Positions 32,965 to 42,607 of a DNA stretch of 64,000 nt are shown piece after piece (position 1 is the first letter of the stretch; each line of letters opens with the position of its first letter). The DNA is from Lolium rigidum. Its lineage: Eukaryota > Streptophyta > Magnoliopsida > Poales > Poaceae. The stretch spans positions 253,196,124-253,260,123 of the forward strand of contig NC_061514.1 of assembly GCF_022539505.1 (NCBI RefSeq). Reading direction: 5' to 3'. The notes under the pieces are model-generated. The model was not told where the DNA came from and ran no database searches. It saw only the letters and a program-made list of their open reading frames with translations. A program made the position numbers and the translations under genes.

Positions 32965-34127
32965 TGTTATCACCAGAATTTGACCGGATCGAGAGGTGGG
33001 CCGCGATTAAGATGGGCTTGAAGAATATACACGGAAGAAATACATGAATCGGTCTTGTATACAAAGTTTGGGCTAGTTTGCCCGTGTATCTGTAAATATA
33101 GTAGGATACGTGTCGGTTAGATAGAATTTGGCTCGTGCACGGTTGGGATTATTCCCACGTTAGAAAGTCTACGGATTATAAATATGTATCTAGGGTTATT
33201 GAGAAAAACAACAATCACGTTCATCACAAACCAATCTAGGCGCATCGCCAACCCCTTGTTTCGAGGGTTTCTTCCGGGTAAGCATCATGTCTGCCTAGAT
33301 CGCATCTTGCGATCTAGGCGAGACACGTTTATTCGTTGTTCATGCGTTGCTCGTGCCGAAGCCTTGTTGATGGCGAGCAACGTAGTTATCATAGATGTGT
33401 TAGGGTTAGCATTGTTTCATCGTATCATATGCTTTCGTCCATGCAACCCTTAGACGTCTAGCCGCCCTTACGCCTATCTTAGGTGTAAGGGCGGCACCTC
33501 GTTTGATCATTATTTAGTAGATTCGATCCGTTATGATTGCTCCTTGTTCTTCAAGGATTAGTTTAATATCTGCATAGTTAGGCCTTACAAACGGGTTGAA
33601 GGATCCAGTGGCACGTAGGGTGTGGTTTGCTAGCCCTAGATAAGATGTTCCGGGGATCAACTTCATGTTGGTTTTTAGGCCTTGTCTAGGGTCGGTTTAT
33701 TATCACCGTGCGTGGCCGCCAGGCTCAATCACGCGTAGGATGTTCCGATTATGTGGTGAAAACCCTAAATCGTCGTAGGTCGTTTTAGCCACATATTGAT
33801 CAAGCAGGACTACCATGTGTTCGTATACCTCATACGGATCATGGGTGGATCGGCTCCTTGAGCCGATTCACGAGGACAACCTGAGAGCCGATCGAGGCTC
33901 GTATTTAATGTTTACGTGTATGCCATGCGGGAAACTAAGCGAAGCAAATCCATCACCTTCCCGACCAGGTATAGGTCAGGTGGCACGCCCTTGCACCAGC
34001 ATCGGACGTGCGTGCCGAGTCTTTGCGGGCCGTCGCTCGAGGTACCAGGGCCAGCCGCAGTCCTGGGAGCCTCCCGGCTCTACTGTGTTGCCCGTCGCTG
34101 CTCGCCGGTGGATTTCTGACCGCAACA
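32965..34127 (+). repeat. 3' LTR of element E
   Basis: 1163 bases, about 98% identical by eye to the 5' LTR. The TATA copy is at 33176-33184 and the second hairpin is conserved at 33461-33495. It is followed by the target duplication CAGGC. Confidence 0.92.
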
Positions 34128-34132
34128 CAGGC

Positions 34133-34326
34133 TTTGGGCCCATCGCTGTAACACCCCCCCTCCCTCTCTCTTAAGAATTGGCGTAATAGGTTTGACCCGC
34201 CTTGAACTCCTTTAGGCCCCGGTTTCTCTTTTCCCTCCAAAAACTTTTGTAATGATCCCAGGTTCTTGGTTTCTATAAAGTTGTTCAGGCTGGCGTAAGC
34301 CCGCCGTAGCCCCGGTTAGAAAAAAA
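34133..34326 (+). mobile_element. LINE-F, segment 3 (ORF2 end, 3' UTR, A tail)
   Basis: Continues the LINE frame broken at 26198 (IRL then WAHRCNT), followed by a 3' UTR and seven A at 34320-34326. AAAAAAATCTG here (34320-34330) equals 22835-22845, the probable target duplication of the whole LINE. Confidence 0.75.
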
Positions 34327-34330
34327 TCTG

Positions 34331-35715
34331 CGTCTTCATCCTCTGCGCAAGTGCGGACCCTGATGAGCCGAGCGGTCTCCGGATGACCACGGCCTGCTCG
34401 GGCTCCTCCGCGCAAACCCAAAGAGCTCGAGGAGGCTGATAGTGGCGCGTGACACGCGTCCTCCCCGTGGCTGCTAGCAATGTGTTCAGGGCCCACCCAG
34501 TTTACCTTATCGTTTCGGAGCCATCGTCTTCCCCACGATCCGTCTCTCTCCTTTCTCTTCGCTGCCGCTTCCATGGCACCTGCCCGCTCCGCCCCAAATT
34601 CGACCGCGAGCTAGCCACCTCACCGTCCTCCTCCGCGCCACCAAATTCCAGTATAGCGACGACGACGACGTCGCAATCCCCAGTGGGAGATCGAGCTCGG
34701 AAAATCCATGACCTTCGACAAACTTGGCTCGCGCCTCTACATCGTCGACCCAACCGGGGGATGGTCTCCTCCAGGCTTCGAAATGATGCTGCTGGATTGG
34801 TTGCTATAAGTACCGGCGGCGGCGGAGCCTCGCAGCATCCGCGGTGGCCAATGGTAGCACCGGCGGCGGCGGGTCGCAGCATCTGCGGACTGCGGCAGCC
34901 GGTGGTAGCACCGGCGGCGGTGCTGGTGGGAGGCACTGCTCCCACGCTTGGCCATCAATGCTTCAATTGGCGGTAGGACCTGCTCCCACCGGTAGCCGGC
35001 GTTGCTCCCACGGGCGGCAATACATGCTCCCACGAGTGGAGGCGTCGCTGCTGCGGCTCGTCGCGCGACGAGCCCCTGCAAAGGGCGGGCACCGGAGCTG
35101 CAAGCCCCCGTCCCGAGAGCTGCAAACAGCGGCCGACGGCGCTGCAAATGGCCGTCGCCGGAGCTGCAAATGGCGTTGCTAGGAGCTACAGTTGCCCGCC
35201 ACAAGTGCTGCAAGGGAGAAACAGTGGTGTGATGGGTGTCTTCTCCGACGATGGCGCGGTCGGCGGTGCTTCTCTCCGACGACGAGCGGCACCACGTGCG
35301 TGCGTGGGACGCTGATGCTACCATGGAAGAGTTGGGTGCTGGGAGCGCGAACGCGGTGCTTCAAGCCAGGGTCGCAAGCTGGAAAGGCGGAGGTATGGAT
35401 TTCGTCGGTTGTGCTTCCGGCAGGGACGGCGGTGATTCGGCGAGGGCGGCGGTGCTGCCGTGGAGGGCGGCAGTGCTACCTATGCGAGCGGAGTTCGGGA
35501 GTACGGCGCTGCCAGATCCCCTGTGCGTGGGTTGTTTTTTCTATTTTTTCTTTGTTGGTGGGTGTATGGTGTAGTTGGACACGTGTGAAGCGCTCGATTC
35601 GGAGGTTCCGCTGTTTCTAGCCTCCGAAGGATTCTCAGTGCTTCCCTTAAATAATATACGCCATATAATATGGACATAGTAATTAAGTATTCAGAAACAT
35701 TAAACATGGGCTGCA
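34331..35715 (+). other. GC-rich stretch with degenerate 21-22-bp repeats, unrecognised
   Basis: Open frames in several phases reflect high GC rather than a clear protein. GCTGCAA occurs at 35098, 35119, 35141 and 35163, spaced 21-22 bases, and a related unit with TGCTCCCAC recurs at about 34979-35035. GGTAGCACCGGCGGCGG occurs twice (about 34851 and 34905). Similar repeats occur in grass transposon-associated sequences, but no ends were found. Confidence 0.4.
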
Positions 35716-35733
35716 CAGGCCAACGGTAGTTTC

Positions 35734-36033
35734 TTTTTTTTTTTGAGAAACACAGTACAAACGCAGGCGCTCACATACACGCGCATACACTCACCCCTAT
35801 GAACGCACACACGCACACCCTACCCCTATGAGCACCTCCGGAAGACCGAGTCGGCGGATTGGATCTTGAAATTGACGAAGTCACCACAGGCGCCTCGCTG
35901 TCGACGGGAACGTCGCCTCCCACTGAAAGAATATTCGCGCTTTATGAGACACACGGATGTCAAACCTGCGGGTTTGAACTGCAGTGGTGAGAGTACAACC
36001 ACCCTCTTAACCACCCAATCTGAGGTTGGTTCT
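35734..36033 (-). mobile_element. tRNA-derived SINE with 18-bp target duplication
   Basis: The minus strand begins with a tRNA-like head: an A-box-like GGTTAAGAGGGTGG and a B-box-like GTTCAAACC. It continues through a body with GTGTGCGTTCATAGGGGTGA and ends in a poly-A (T run at 35734-35744). The target duplication CAGGCCAACGGTAGTTTC is at 35716-35733 and 36034-36051. It belongs to the common grass SINEs ending in TTTGTACTGTGTTTC plus A. Its RNA would be made by RNA polymerase III and copied by LINE enzymes. Confidence 0.9.
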
Positions 36034-36178
36034 CAGGCCAACGGTAGTTTCAGTTGTGATAAGATTACCGTTCACGGAGGCGAAATGGCTCCTAGAATGG
36101 TAAATCTAGAGCAGCTTATTCGAAAACATTTACACATGTGCTTACAGAATTTTCCCAAAGAATAATTTTGTGTACTGA

Positions 36179-37498
36179 CTAAAGATCACTGCATTTTGCA
36201 TGCTCGAACGACAAGACGCCCCCCTCGAGATCGTAGAGGACGTGCATGCTCTGCTGCTGCAGGCTGCCCAGCACCGACATCCCCCGCATGCTCACCACCC
36301 CCAGGCACGCCACGCCGCCGCTCCGGTCCTCCACCACGTAGCTCTCCCTCGGAAGCGCCATGTCCGCGCCGTCCAAGTGGAACACCAGGCGCGGCACCTC
36401 CACGGCGTCGGTCCTCCCCTCCGGCGCGGCGAAGCAGAGGCTGAGCCCGAGGTGCGCGCCGCTGGCCAGCGGGAGCCCCACCCGTGTCGCGAACGCGCGG
36501 GCCAGCACCACGAACGCTCGCTCCTCCAGCGCCGTGAACGTCGTGCCGGAGTCGATGATGAACCCGCCGCCGCCCATCGGGGACACCCGGAACACGGCGG
36601 GGTCGATCGGCAGCAGGGTGTCGCCGACGGTGATCCCTTCCAGGTTGAGGTAGTAGTAGGAGCTCGTGCGCCCGCCACCGGATGGGTTTGGCGCGAACGG
36701 CGTGGACTTGGCGGAGGTCGAGAGGGCCACCACCGACGGGCCGAGGAAGAGAGGGCTCGATGTCTTGTCTTTGAATGGCGTGAAGCAGTAGGAGAACCTC
36801 GTGACGCCCAGCTGAGACACCAGCGACAGTGGCCCCCTCCCCATGCCGACCAGACCAGACGAGTTGTCCGTGCTGCCGTGGTTCTCCGTGCCGCAGCCGA
36901 AGGCGATGCCGTGCAAGGCGGCGCCAGACTTGAAGGTCAACGTTTCCGTGGCGAGGACGCCGTCCGTCGACGTGCCGTCGCCGTAGGAGAAGTAGTACGG
37001 GCAGCCGCGCTCGGGCGCGGAGCAGCGCGAACTCGGGTCGTCGCAGAGCGGGGAGCGGCACGACACGTTGGCGTAGGTGGCGGACCTGGCCGGCGCGTAC
37101 AGCGGCGCGGGCTGCGGGAAGCACTTCCGGCAGGGCGCGTCGCACTGCGTCCAGATGAGGTCGCTGCCCGTGTCGAGGACGGCGGTGAGCGCGAGCGGCG
37201 GCGTGCCGATGGCGAGGTCGACGAGGTACGTCGCCGTGCTCGCGTGCACTGACGCCGTTCCTTCAATGCCGTCGCCCTTGAGCGTTGCAGTGGATGAGAT
37301 GCCGGTGTCAAGCAGGCCGTTGACGCGGCGGTGGCTCCGTTCGGCGGCGCGGCGGATGCGCTCGGTCCCCGTGAAGTCGCCGCGGGTGTCTGCGTGACTT
37401 AGCTCCAGACGGATGCCACGGCTCGAAACTGTGGAAATGGCAACCGACGGCAGCAAGAGGAGGAGCCAGAGGAGAAGAGTGCTCCCAGCTGAGGCCAT
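36179..37498 (-). CDS. Nepenthesin-type aspartic protease 1 (A1 family), intact
   Basis: Single exon, 439 residues, a usual length for the family. A hydrophobic signal sequence (LLLWLLLLLPSVAIS, residues 8-22) is followed by a prosegment and a pepsin fold with both catalytic sites: VLDTGSDLIWTQC (Asp109) and IIDSGTTFTAL (Asp316). The nepenthesin insert is Cys-rich (CDAPCRKCFPQP, CRSPLCDDPSSRC). The C-terminus has SVLGSLQQQSMHVLYDLEGG. It is probably secreted to the apoplast or vacuole; relatives (CDR1, nepenthesins) act in defence or proteolysis, but the substrate is unknown. There are no stops or frameshifts; codons are strongly GC-rich, which creates long false ORFs in other frames. A related gene lies 5.1 kb upstream on the same strand. 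Confidence 0.93.
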   Translation of the reverse strand: MASAGSTLLLWLLLLLPSVAISTVSSRGIRLELSHADTRGDFTGTERIRRAAERSHRRVNGLLDTGISSTATLKGDGIEGTASVHASTATYLVDLAIGTPPLALTAVLDTGSDLIWTQCDAPCRKCFPQPAPLYAPARSATYANVSCRSPLCDDPSSRCSAPERGCPYYFSYGDGTSTDGVLATETLTFKSGAALHGIAFGCGTENHGSTDNSSGLVGMGRGPLSLVSQLGVTRFSYCFTPFKDKTSSPLFLGPSVVALSTSAKSTPFAPNPSGGGRTSSYYYLNLEGITVGDTLLPIDPAVFRVSPMGGGGFIIDSGTTFTALEERAFVVLARAFATRVGLPLASGAHLGLSLCFAAPEGRTDAVEVPRLVFHLDGADMALPRESYVVEDRSGGVACLGVVSMRGMSVLGSLQQQSMHVLYDLEGGVLSFEHAKCSDL

Positions 37499-37950
37499 TG
37501 TTCATAGAAGTGGAGAAGAAATGAGAAGTGGCGTGGCACTACACCTTGTGTTGCCTTGTTGGTGATTTTGGGTTCTACCATAGCTCGTTCTTTGGTGGTC
37601 TGGTTGATATGTTGAATTGTGGAATGACGATCTATTCTCGAGGAATCATGGATGGTGGCTCCGAAGTGCATCCCACGTCGCTACAACCTTGACCTCTGCC
37701 TCTAGCTCCACTCTTTTTTTTTTCTTTTTACATGAGGTGCCTGCCTCAGTGTTGATCCATATACTACGTGCGTTAAATAAATTGAGCAACAAAATTTTGA
37801 GATGAACTTTGACAAAAAAAATTGAGCAACAAAATTTTGATCATATAATACGTAATTTGTATCATTAGATTCGTGTTGACAAAATTAATAGTACTAATTT
37901 TATAACAACAATTTTTATATATTTAAAGTAATTTTAGTCAAAGAAAATAA
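37499..37950. other. Upstream region of protease gene 1
   Basis: Should contain the promoter (minus-strand gene). No convincing TATA box was picked. A 22-base AT-rich word, AATTGAGCAACAAAATTTTG plus two bases, is repeated about 40 bases apart (near 37777 and 37819). The Mutator-like element begins at 37951. Confidence 0.4.
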
Positions 37951-38110
37951 GAGAAAGTCCATATTACACCCCTAAACTTATCCTGGAGTTTAGTTTATAA
38001 CCCCAAACTTTGAGTTGGTTCATATTTCACCCTCAAACTTTAAAACTCGGACTTACCGCTTCCTCCAATTTAATCTGGTTTTTCCTGCCACATCAGCATT
38101 TCTTTTGAAT
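37951..38110 (+). repeat. Left terminal inverted repeat of the Mutator-like element
   Basis: Shares with the reverse complement of 41255-41411 the blocks AGTCCATATTACACCCCTAA, AACTTTGAGTTGGTTC, TTTCACCCTCAAAC, TCCTCCAATTTAA and TGGTTTTTCCTGCCACA. Confidence 0.82.
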
Positions 38111-38475
38111 GTATTTTTTTCCAGAAAATACAACATCTACATGTATTTGCATACGTCCCTCGTACTCGTATATGCATGCGGTAGAAAAGCTATGAGAAGC
38201 GGCGGTCGCCCTAGTTTACTCTTCTATTCACCTGAGACATTATCCATCGGAACGTCGTCTTCACCGTGTGCCAGCTAGATAACGGCACCACCGGATCCTG
38301 CAAAGGCCGCCCTGCTCAGGACGCCACCCGCTCCTGCCAGGCCGGTGGCTGCCAGCAGTCGAGTCTGAAATTGCCCAGGATCGTGTTACATCGCCCAAGA
38401 TCTGGTATATATAGAATGAGCTGGTCTTAGGTAGGTCTTAGGTAGATTATGTGTGAACAAACGAAACTGATTGCT

Positions 38476-39240
38476 TGTTTTTTGAACGGGTAAGCCCCAA
38501 AATGCCCGGAAGCTGCCATTAATGCGGTGAACAAATTACAAGGAGGACCCTTAGAAAGTCTAGGATTACATCTAAGTCCTCAAAAATGCAAACATAACCC
38601 TAGAAAGTAAAAGTAGAACGCGATCCGGCCCTTCATCTTCACCGCCACATGAACTAGACCTTCCGACGCAGGCACCGGCGATGCCACCGGAGACAAAACC
38701 ACTTGGGGCATGGCCAGCGAGCATCCCTGCATCGAGGTCATGGAAAATCCTCACAAACCGGAGGAAGAAGCACCACATGCCATAAGATCGCTTGGTATCG
38801 GAGCGGCCTCTCTGGCCACAGATATCGCCGGCAAAAGATTGTCGTTGCTTGGGATCTCCGAAGGTAGAAGCAGCTTCACGCAGGTAACCTGGTCGAGCCG
38901 AGCGAAGAGGAGCCACCGTCCGCCCAACCTCACCTCCTTCACCATGAGGGCGAGGAAAGGGAGACGGAGCGGCAGATCTGGTTGCCGCTGACCCGGAGCA
39001 CACCTCCAGAACCGAATGCAGAAGCGTGCGTGATTTGATGAGATATGGTATTCCGACCTCGCCACCACCCCCCATGGATGTTGGAACAAGGAGAAGGCCA
39101 GCCATCTTCCAGCGGCGCATGACCACATGTTGGAAGTACTCCAAACCGACATAATGCCAACCATAGACTTAAAACCAACACCTAGAATCGATCGAAACCT
39201 AGACCTAGTATCTGTCAACTCTAGCTTGAGCAACCGTGTT
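38476..39240 (-). mobile_element. Possible LINE 3' region
   Basis: The minus strand ends with CCTTGTAATTTGTTCACC and a short A run (38480-38485), reminiscent of plant LINE 3' UTRs. Preceding open frames are short and carry no domain. Assigned on tail resemblance only. Confidence 0.3.
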
Positions 39241-39415
39241 CCTTGCGTCGCTCTCTCTTGGGGTATCTCGCGCTACTGCCATAGTGCGCCGTGGACTATT
39301 TTGTCTTGGACTGTTTCTGCGTGGAGTACTTTCGGGTTACGGTGCGATTTCTCTTCCTTCTATCGATGCGCCCATGACGCCGACTCCTGCCATAGCCATA
39401 TGATATAGTGATGAC

Positions 39416-40516
39416 CTAGGATCTCCTTGAGGTGGTTTGGATGCCATCAAAAATGCATGTGTTGCCATATATCCTGCATCTGGTGTTTTTCGGGATGATG
39501 TGTCCTCTCGTATCTATTGACATGAAGGATATGTCGAGGTTTTGAATCAGGTTCTCCCATTCTTTCTCGGGTATACCTGCCAGTCGCGATCTTGCTCGTG
39601 CGCGGGCGTCCCTGTGACTATCTCCTGAAGTCCTTGATTGTCGACTCAGGTTGGCCCTGCGCTCGCTTGATGCATCAGCTGCATCTTTTCTTTTGTCGAG
39701 TTCTTGTGACATCTTTTCTAAATCTCGTCTGGAGCAAGCGAGCTTGTACTGATATGCTTGTAGTGCTTGCGGCGTGGCTTGTGTGGTCATCGGCTCCGCG
39801 CCACTCATGGCTCTTGCGGCTCTGTCCCATGCCTCCTGAGGTAGCTGTACTTGTTCTCACGGCGCGGTTTCGATGTACTTGTTGCCAGTTCCGCACGTGA
39901 GATCTGCGGGATCGACGTAGGGGTTGCCCAAATCGTCGAAAGCCTCAGACTCTTCATCCTCTTGACGACTTGTTGCCAGTTCTGCGCGTGAGATCTGCGG
40001 GATCTGATGATATGATGCGGTTGTATTTTCATCATCCTCAGGGTCGGTGACACCGTCATAGAGATCGGCGAAGACCTCCCTACTAGCAGTAGAGTTGTTG
40101 GTGAAGTCGAAATTGGTGAAGACTCGGTTGTCGGAGCTTTCCGAGTCACTGTCCAGATCGGTTTCCGTGAACGAACCGAAAGTCATGTCATCGAACAGAT
40201 CGGCGAGTGCCCCACCGTCGGCGGGTTCGGTGAAGCGTGGCGGCGAAACTTCCTCGTCGCCTGGTCCGACAGATGATGTTGATGATCCCGAGAAATCGGA
40301 CTCGACCGCTAATGGTCCCAAAAAAATCGGTGCCACGAGACGATGCGATCCTTCTTTCCCGACGAGGAAGCGGAAGCTCCCGAACGTCATCTCCGTCGAC
40401 TCCTCCAAAACGGCATATGCATGCAAACGGGCGAGAGGGTGAGGAACAAAATCGGCGAGATCAGGTTGGACTCGTTTACCTCCGTCCATCGCGTTGCTTG
40501 CTGTTGATGATGCCAT
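39416..40516 (-). pseudogene. gag N-terminus of element G, frameshifted and truncated
   Basis: From ATG 40516 (MASSTASNAMDGGKRV) the frame runs to 39857 with acidic stretches (FDDMTFGSFTETDLDSDSES, LYDGVTDPEDDENTT). After a frame change a second segment (39808-39416) has a coiled coil (RRDLEKMSQELDKRKDAADA) and EWENLIQNLDISFMSIDTRG. The main Gag capsid domain and zinc knuckle are missing. Confidence 0.7.
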
Positions 40517-40562
40517 CGAGATCAGGACCTTGCGACCTCCAATTCCCACAGACGGCGCCAAT

Positions 40563-40957
40563 TGACGAGGGATTAACTCGTCAATGCCTACAGATTGTAG
40601 ACTTAGGGTTTCGTAAGAAGTAGAGGGCAAGTAGATCTCGAAGGTTCAGCCGAAAAAGGTGGTCAACTCGAGGTTACGATGGTTCTGTTGGTAAAGATTC
40701 GATCACTCGTTTCTCCCTCGGATCCCCTTTATATAGGAGGTGGAGCCGATTCTTTTCGTGTCGTACAAGTTACAAACTACCCGAGGCCTATTGGGCCTTT
40801 CCTATTTTGATACAATATTCCTACTACAACTCTACTTTTCCTTATCCGAAAATCTCTGGACTTCTGGGCTTCCAAAATTTCGGATCCGTGGGCTTCATGT
40901 CTTCTTTATATCACTAGGGTAATTTATTCGGCATGCCTGCTAGGCATACCTATGTCA
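40563..40957 (-). repeat. 5' LTR of element G
   Basis: Ends TGAC/GTCA. A TATA box, CTATATAAAG, lies on the minus strand (40727-40736). The primer site follows immediately. Confidence 0.82.
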
Positions 40958-41411
40958 AGGGGCGCCAGGCGGAAGGTGTGAGGGAGAGCTCTTAGGTATT
41001 GTTCACATGAGAGAGAAAGAAGATGATAGGAATGAATCCGATTGCTTGAATACCATCAAATTGATGACTGGACCAGATAGCAGGGTCGAGGAGGCGGCCT
41101 GGGCAGCAGGTTGTACGTGCGACATCCTGGGCATGGAGCTGTATCCAGGCGGTCAAATTAATCGGAGGTAGCGCCGCCACCGCACCAGTAGGGAGGGTGC
41201 CATCTTAGTACGGTCTGGCTCTAGCACCGGTGCCGCACGCGCGCACGAACGACGAAGACAAAGGTGTGGCAGGAAAAACCAGGTTAAATTGGAGGATGAG
41301 GCATATCTGATCGATTCTCAATGTTTGAGGGTGAAATTCGAACCAACTCAAAGTTAGGAGTTGTAAACTGAACTCTAGGACAAGTTTAGGGGTGTAATAT
41401 GGACTTCTCTC

Positions 41412-41879
41412 AAAAAAAAAAAAACACATAATACGAAGATGTCTTTATTCATTAAAATGGAAGGAGGGGAAGGCCCGGCTTACAATTCAGTGTTATATTT
41501 GTAACTCAGCCGAGCCACGAACCTTTTCCTCTCTTGGAAACCAACTGAGGCATCCTCAATCAAAAAAAGGGAAATCAAAATACACCTTTGGTACAAAATT
41601 CATAAGGCGGAAAAAGTAGAATCTTAGTCAAGTATAATTTCTAAGTTGGGACTTTTATGACACCTGAACCCTTTGACGCAACATTCCTTGTTTCTACAAG
41701 ATCTGAGGCTTCGTTTCGGGGCGGTTGTAAATTGAAATGTTGCAGTTTCTCTACACAAGGGAATAAAATACCGGGATCATAAACGACCTATCTATGGGCA
41801 GTCGATGCTAAAATCCTCTTAGCAGCGAAAGTCTACATGACACGATTGCTCCTCCTTCCAAGTGTACTAACGTCGAAAA
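41412..41879. other. Unclassified AT-rich spacer
   Basis: No ORF, tRNA or clear repeat is recognised. It begins with an A run at the edge of the Mutator-like element. Confidence 0.35.
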
Positions 41880-42290
41880 GGCGCAGGCTATGATACGGCA
41901 CCATCACCACCAAGATGTTAAGAATTTTCTCACTGAAGAGGATTCGTCATGTGGAAGTTCTTGAAGGATAGGTTCTATGGCCCGTCGCAAAAGGATGCAC
42001 GTGATGCTTGGGTGAAGTTGCGCTTCTCAGATTTCGCGGATGTGGGTTGGGTGGGTATAATTCAGGTCTCCATGGTGCAGCCTCTAGACTGAAACTCTCT
42101 GGAAGAGAGATAACTGAGAATGACATGATAGAGAAGACTCTGTTTACAATATAATGCATCCAAGGAACCTTCAGCTCCACCGGCAGTATCGGGCTAAGTA
42201 CTATGATCTGCTTTTAATGCTGAAAGTGTATGAACAGAAGATCCTGCTGCTGATGAAAGATCGTTAAGTTGAACTGTATCATCCTACCAT
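41880..42290 (+). pseudogene. Relic of a Copia-type gag (UBN2)
   Basis: Read in two frames, the plus strand gives QAMIRHHHHQDVKNFLTEED, WKFLKDRFYGPSQKDARDAW, LRFSDFADVG, YNSGLHGAASRLKLSGREIT and ENDMIEKTLFTI, collinear with Copia Gag proteins of the EYNSALHRI / IEKTLSTFH type. Frameshifts and stops abound. No LTR was found. Confidence 0.65.
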
Positions 42291-42507
42291 GGTGAAGACT
42301 GAAGGCAAGCTAGCTACTTTCTTTGAAGTGATGCGGATTCGAGCTAGAGGATATGGAGATCAGGAATAATCGATCCCATTTAACTATATTTTGACCTTTT
42401 AAATCGATCTATCTATGTCAGACATACTCGTACAAGTTACTAAGTTAGCATTCTGAGCTCGTCCAAAGAATTTTAAGAATCGGAGCTATACAAAACTGAT
42501 GAAAACA

Positions 42508-42607
42508 NNNNNNNNNNNNNNNNNNNNNNNNNNNNNNNNNNNNNNNNNNNNNNNNNNNNNNNNNNNNNNNNNNNNNNNNNNNNNNNNNNNNNNNNNNNNN
42601 NNNNNNN
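42508..42607. other. Assembly gap (100 N) at the 3' end of protease gene 2
   Basis: Exactly 100 N, a placeholder. It hides the stop codon and the start of the 3' UTR of the adjacent gene. Confidence 0.95.

Larger units (their letters stand above)
26199..34127 (+). mobile_element. Complete Gypsy-type LTR retrotransposon E, pol-less
   Basis: LTRs at 26199-27357 and 32965-34127 start TGTTATC and end GCAACA. The 5-bp target duplication CAGGC lies at 26194-26198 and 34128-34132. Between them are a primer site, gag, protease with a canonical DTGA, a long region without sense ORFs, an antisense acidic ORF and a polypurine tract. There is no reverse transcriptase, RNase H or integrase, so it would need enzymes from a relative. 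Roughly 20 LTR differences were seen by eye over about 1160 bases (near 2%), so it is fairly young. It is inserted in LINE-F. Confidence 0.93.
39409..40957 (-). mobile_element. Truncated Gypsy element G (5' LTR and gag start)
   Basis: The minus strand has a 395-bp LTR at 40957-40563 (TGACATAGG...CCTCGTCA), then ATTGGCGCCGTCTGTGGGAA as primer site, then gag. The element breaks off near 39409 without protease, polymerase or 3' LTR. It lies inside the Mutator-like element. Its Gag differs from those of A, B and C, so it is another family. Confidence 0.82.
37951..41411. mobile_element. Mutator-like element with long terminal inverted repeats
   Basis: 37951-38110 and 41255-41411 are inverted copies (both start GAGA, then AGTCCATATTACACCCCTAA) with about 85% identity over 150 bases, the long-TIR layout of MULEs. 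The flanks (AGAAAATAA and AAAAAAAAA) are similar but not an exact 9-bp duplication. No transposase was found. The interior contains a LINE-like 3' region, a truncated Gypsy element and unclassified DNA, so it is non-autonomous and has served as an insertion target. Confidence 0.7.

Noticed and set aside
34449..35620. Several 110-195-aa ORFs in the GC-rich region
   Set aside because: Open in many frames, repeat-driven, no start context or domain.
36186..37252. Long ORFs on both strands overlapping aspartic protease 1 (for example 350 aa on plus, 319 aa Arg-rich on minus)
   Set aside because: They are frame shadows of a GC-rich gene: Arg/Pro/Ala-rich, no domain, while the 439-aa frame has both catalytic sites.
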